Shown here one piece after another: positions 43,081-45,740 of a DNA stretch of 45,740 nucleotides (the stretch's first letter is position 1; the number at the start of each line of letters is the position of its first letter). Source of the stretch: Bacteroidota bacterium. GTDB taxonomy: Bacteria > Bacteroidota > Bacteroidia > Palsa-965. Below the pieces are notes generated by a model. That model saw only the letters and a program-made list of their open reading frames with translations, ran no database searches and was not told the DNA's origin. A program made the translations under genes and the position numbers. Location of the stretch: contig JABDCB010000019.1 in the NCBI GenBank assembly GCA_013288325.1, positions 1 to 45,740 on the forward strand, in the 5' to 3' direction.

Positions 43081-44457
43081 TTACTGTTTAATAACTTTCT
43101 TAACAACGGAGCCTATTTTTATAAAGTAAGCGCCTTGTTGCAAGCTGTTCAGGTCTATGCTAGCTTTCCCTTGCTGCAAAACAGCCCTCATCACTTCTTG
43201 CCCTAGCATATTGGTGATTTGGATGATATTTGTTTCTGTTTCCCGCTTTGAGGACACATGAATAATACCGGTGGAAGGATTCGGATAAACAGACAGGCAC
43301 TCATTATTATCTGACAACTCTTCTATTCCTGTGCTGGTGGATGTAAATCTAAATACCGTTCCCAGGCTATTTGCGCCACCCATGCTGGCTGTTCCGTATA
43401 AATAGCCACCGGCAGAAAATAAATTACCATAAGGATTAGCACCGTTTCCTGCCCCGCTAAAATCTGCCAGGTGAACATAGCCTGTTCCATTTTTAAGAAT
43501 TTTAAAAAGAGCGCCATCCCCATTAGCACCGCCCACATTGGTCATACCATACAAATACGTGCCATCTGAAATAAGACCACCCTGAGGCTGGCTTCCGTTT
43601 GTTCCGTTAAAATCCAACAGATTCGTATAACCCGTTCCATTGGGTAATATTTTAAAAATGGTACCGTCACTATTGGCTCCGCCAAATTCAGTCGTCCCGT
43701 ACAAATAAGTGCCATCATAGTAAAGAGACCCTATAGGATTTTGCCCGTTTGAAGCACCAGCAAAATCCAGCAGCTTTGTGTAGCCTGTTCCATTCGTCAT
43801 AATCTTAAAAATGGTTCCCAGGTTATTGGCTCCACCTACATTGGTCATCCCATACAAATAGGTGCCATCCGAAACGAGAGCGCCAAAAGGATTATTTCCG
43901 TTTGTGGTGCCGGCAAAATCAAGGAGTTTCGCATAGTTTGTTCCGTCCGGCATTATTTTGAAAATTGTTCCATCATTGTTGGCGCCGCCATATTCAGTAG
44001 TACCATACAAATAAATGCCATCAGAATAAAGAGAGCTATTAGGTCCCGCGCCATAGAGTGCACTGGAGAAATCCCACAAGTCCTGATAATTAGTTCCATC
44101 CGGCATTATCTTGAAAACTGTCCCCTGATTATTAGTTCCCCCGTTTGCTGCCGTGCCATATAAATAAGTACCATCTGAAATGAGGGTACATTCAGGCCGC
44201 CCCCCTGTGGTTGCGCCTGCAAAATCAAACAGTTTGGTATAACCCGTTCCATCTGGCATCATCCTAAAAATGGTTCCGTCATTATTGGCTCCGCCCATTA
44301 AGGTGGTGCCGTACAAATAAGTACCATCGCTGTAAAGTGATGCTAGCGGAAACTCCCCATTTGCCGCGCCGGAGAAAGTCAGGAGGGTTGATATTTGTGC
44401 ACACGCCGGTGCAATTGTCAAAGCAAGGGCGAATAAACTAAGTAGTGTTTTTTTCAT
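43081..44457 (-). CDS. GloVer-repeat protein with T9SS type A sorting domain
   Basis: A 458-residue secreted protein. The signal peptide is MKKTLLSLFALALTIAPACAQ. Seven tandem ~48-residue repeats follow, each with SDGTYLYGTT-GGANNDGTIFKIMPDGTGY-KLLDFAG, corresponding to the GloVer (TIGR03803-type) choice-of-anchor repeats. A C-terminal type A sorting domain (SVYPNPSTGIIHV ... GAYFIKIGSVVKKVIKQ) follows a short linker. The repeats probably form a beta-propeller or solenoid displayed at the surface. Role unknown. Confidence 0.88.
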   Translation of the reverse strand: MKKTLLSLFALALTIAPACAQISTLLTFSGAANGEFPLASLYSDGTYLYGTTLMGGANNDGTIFRMMPDGTGYTKLFDFAGATTGGRPECTLISDGTYLYGTAANGGTNNQGTVFKIMPDGTNYQDLWDFSSALYGAGPNSSLYSDGIYLYGTTEYGGANNDGTIFKIMPDGTNYAKLLDFAGTTNGNNPFGALVSDGTYLYGMTNVGGANNLGTIFKIMTNGTGYTKLLDFAGASNGQNPIGSLYYDGTYLYGTTEFGGANSDGTIFKILPNGTGYTNLLDFNGTNGSQPQGGLISDGTYLYGMTNVGGANGDGALFKILKNGTGYVHLADFSGAGNGANPYGNLFSAGGYLYGTASMGGANSLGTVFRFTSTSTGIEELSDNNECLSVYPNPSTGIIHVSSKRETETNIIQITNMLGQEVMRAVLQQGKASIDLNSLQQGAYFIKIGSVVKKVIKQ

Positions 44458-44516
44458 GGTTTTACTTTTTAATGTATATACTCTACAAGGATCCGGAAAT
44501 GGAAATTCCGGTTACA

Positions 44517-45740
44517 TTATTTTTGAATGACTAGATGCTTGCTTACAAATTCATTACCCTTCTTTATCTGCACCAAATAATTACCATTGGCCAGATCAAC
44601 TGAAAAATGGACAGTCTGATTGACATTGGCTGTATCCAACTTTCGGGAGTCAACGACTCTTCCCTGGCAATCATAAATAGTTATTCCTGTATAGCCGGCA
44701 TTGTTTATGGATACACTAAACGCTCCTGAGTTTGGTACCGGGAATATGCTCACCTCATCTAAATTGCCGGTTTGTAATACATATATTCCGGTTGGCAGGG
44801 AAAGCTTACGCACTCTTGCATAATCTGCAATAAACACACTGCCTGATGCGTCAACAGATACTCCGAAAGGCCCATACATTTCTGCATTAGTAGCCAACCC
44901 GCCATCACCACTATACCCGGCAGTACCGTTACCCACAACGGTTTTAATTACGCCCCCTGTAACTTCTCTGATTCGGTGATTATTAAGATCTGCTATATAG
45001 ACATTCCCGGAATTATCAACAGTAACACCGCAAGGGCCATTTAGCTCGGCAGCAGTTGCAGATCCGAGATCCCCACTATAGCCAGCTGTTCCATTACCGG
45101 CAATTGTATTGATTGTGCCACCTACCACCTCCCGGATGCGATTATTATCGTAATCGGCTATATAGATATTGGAGCCAGAGGAAGTAACAGCTACTGAAAT
45201 CGGGTATGACAGCTGAGCAGACGTTGCAGATCCCCCATCTCCGGAAAACCCCGCAGACCCGTTTCCGGCTATAGTAGTAATGATGGTTCCGGAAACTAAG
45301 CGGATCCTGCCATTGTTATAATCTGCTATATAAACGTTTAGAGACGCATCAACAGCTATCCCCTGAGGGTAGTTTAGTTCAGCAGTCGTTGCCGTTATCC
45401 CGTCACCATTATACCCTGAAGTTCCATTGCCAGCAATGGTAGTTATGGTGCCTCCACTAATTTTTCGGATTCGGTTATTCCCTTGATCCGATATATAAAC
45501 GTTACCCAGGTGATCCACGGCTACTCCACAAGGTGCATTCAACTGAGCTGCAGTGGCAAGACCTCCGTCTCCGCTAAATCCAGCAACTCCGGTACCGGCT
45601 ATAGTGCTTATAATACCGGTCGTATTAACCATCCGGATTCGGTTGTTTCCGACATCTGCTATGTAAACATTGCCTGACGCATCTATCGCTACATTGGGCG
45701 CACCGGCGCTGAAGTCAAGAAAAAGCTCAGCCGATGTTGC
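44517..45740 (-). CDS. NHL-repeat protein with T9SS type A sorting domain, N-terminus outside the window
   Basis: The frame is open from 45740, so 407 codons are visible and the true start lies beyond the edge (the Met at 45632 is internal). It has repeated NHL beta-propeller blades of about 56 residues: GVAVDHLGNVYISDQGNNRIRKI ... TTIAGNGTSGYNGDG. A C-terminal type A sorting domain (VSIFPVPNSGAFSVSI ... GNYLVQIKKGNEFVSKHLVIQK) follows. It is a secreted cell-surface protein, 59 bases upstream of the GloVer-repeat gene. Confidence 0.87.
   Translation of the reverse strand, partial: ATSAELFLDFSAGAPNVAIDASGNVYIADVGNNRIRMVNTTGIISTIAGTGVAGFSGDGGLATAAQLNAPCGVAVDHLGNVYISDQGNNRIRKISGGTITTIAGNGTSGYNGDGITATTAELNYPQGIAVDASLNVYIADYNNGRIRLVSGTIITTIAGNGSAGFSGDGGSATSAQLSYPISVAVTSSGSNIYIADYDNNRIREVVGGTINTIAGNGTAGYSGDLGSATAAELNGPCGVTVDNSGNVYIADLNNHRIREVTGGVIKTVVGNGTAGYSGDGGLATNAEMYGPFGVSVDASGSVFIADYARVRKLSLPTGIYVLQTGNLDEVSIFPVPNSGAFSVSINNAGYTGITIYDCQGRVVDSRKLDTANVNQTVHFSVDLANGNYLVQIKKGNEFVSKHLVIQK

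Overview
The window looks like chromosomal DNA from a Bacteroidota bacterium. The evidence is type IX secretion (T9SS) cargo with type A and type B C-terminal sorting domains, a PorP/SprF-family protein, PD40/OmpA peptidoglycan-associated lipoprotein relatives, an Omp28-like protein, a CarboxypepD_reg-type TonB-dependent receptor, and Bacteroidota-style -7 boxes (TAnnTTTG) in front of many genes. MqnA implies the futalosine route to menaquinone, which fits Chitinophagia/Cytophagia-like lineages better than most Flavobacteriia; the exact genus cannot be read from the sequence.

Layout. 1-8.5 kb is core housekeeping: the edge of an exported protein, mnmH-selD (tRNA 2-selenouridine), prfC (RF3), yidC, purB and a small GT2 glycosyltransferase. 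8.6-23.5 kb mixes a TPR/PD40 envelope protein, mqnA, an Omp28-like T9SS cargo, a TonB-dependent receptor, a PlsC-like acyltransferase, an ATPase_2-family ATPase behind two unusual TTACGTAA repeat elements, a RecD-like helicase, an ABC-F protein, and a tightly overlapping operon of two small outer-membrane barrels flanking a Cys-rich lipoprotein.

23.6-29.3 kb is accessory. It holds a YefM-YoeB toxin-antitoxin pair with a 12-bp-periodic operator, a truncated gene running into an 18-unit 21-bp minisatellite, a CCGG-rich structured leader before an FN3-domain gene, two tRNA 3'-end remnants, and an AT-rich block of XRE regulator, membrane-anchored HerA/DUF87-type ATPase and a 53-codon membrane ORF. 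That last block is the best candidate for an undescribed system.

29.4-45.7 kb is all on the minus strand: a PAS-SpoIIE phosphatase, a DUF4160/DUF2442 pair with a 33-bp palindromic operator, and a long T9SS-related surface cluster. The cluster has two T9SS-type exported proteins, an OmpA/PD40 protein with an EF-hand, PorP/SprF, a 1157-residue type B adhesin with PKD/SprB-like repeats, a YadA-head-like repeat protein with a peptidase S74 chaperone, its paralogue, a GloVer-repeat protein and a partial NHL-repeat protein. OmpA-PorP/SprF-type B adhesin is a familiar arrangement for exporting and anchoring a large cell-surface adhesin.

Intergenic DNA carries several dispersed repeat families: C-rich/G-rich inverted repeats, GGCAGGAGGC arrays, and a TCCCGATAGCTATCGGGA palindrome. 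No complete tRNA, rRNA, CRISPR array, transposase or integrase was seen.
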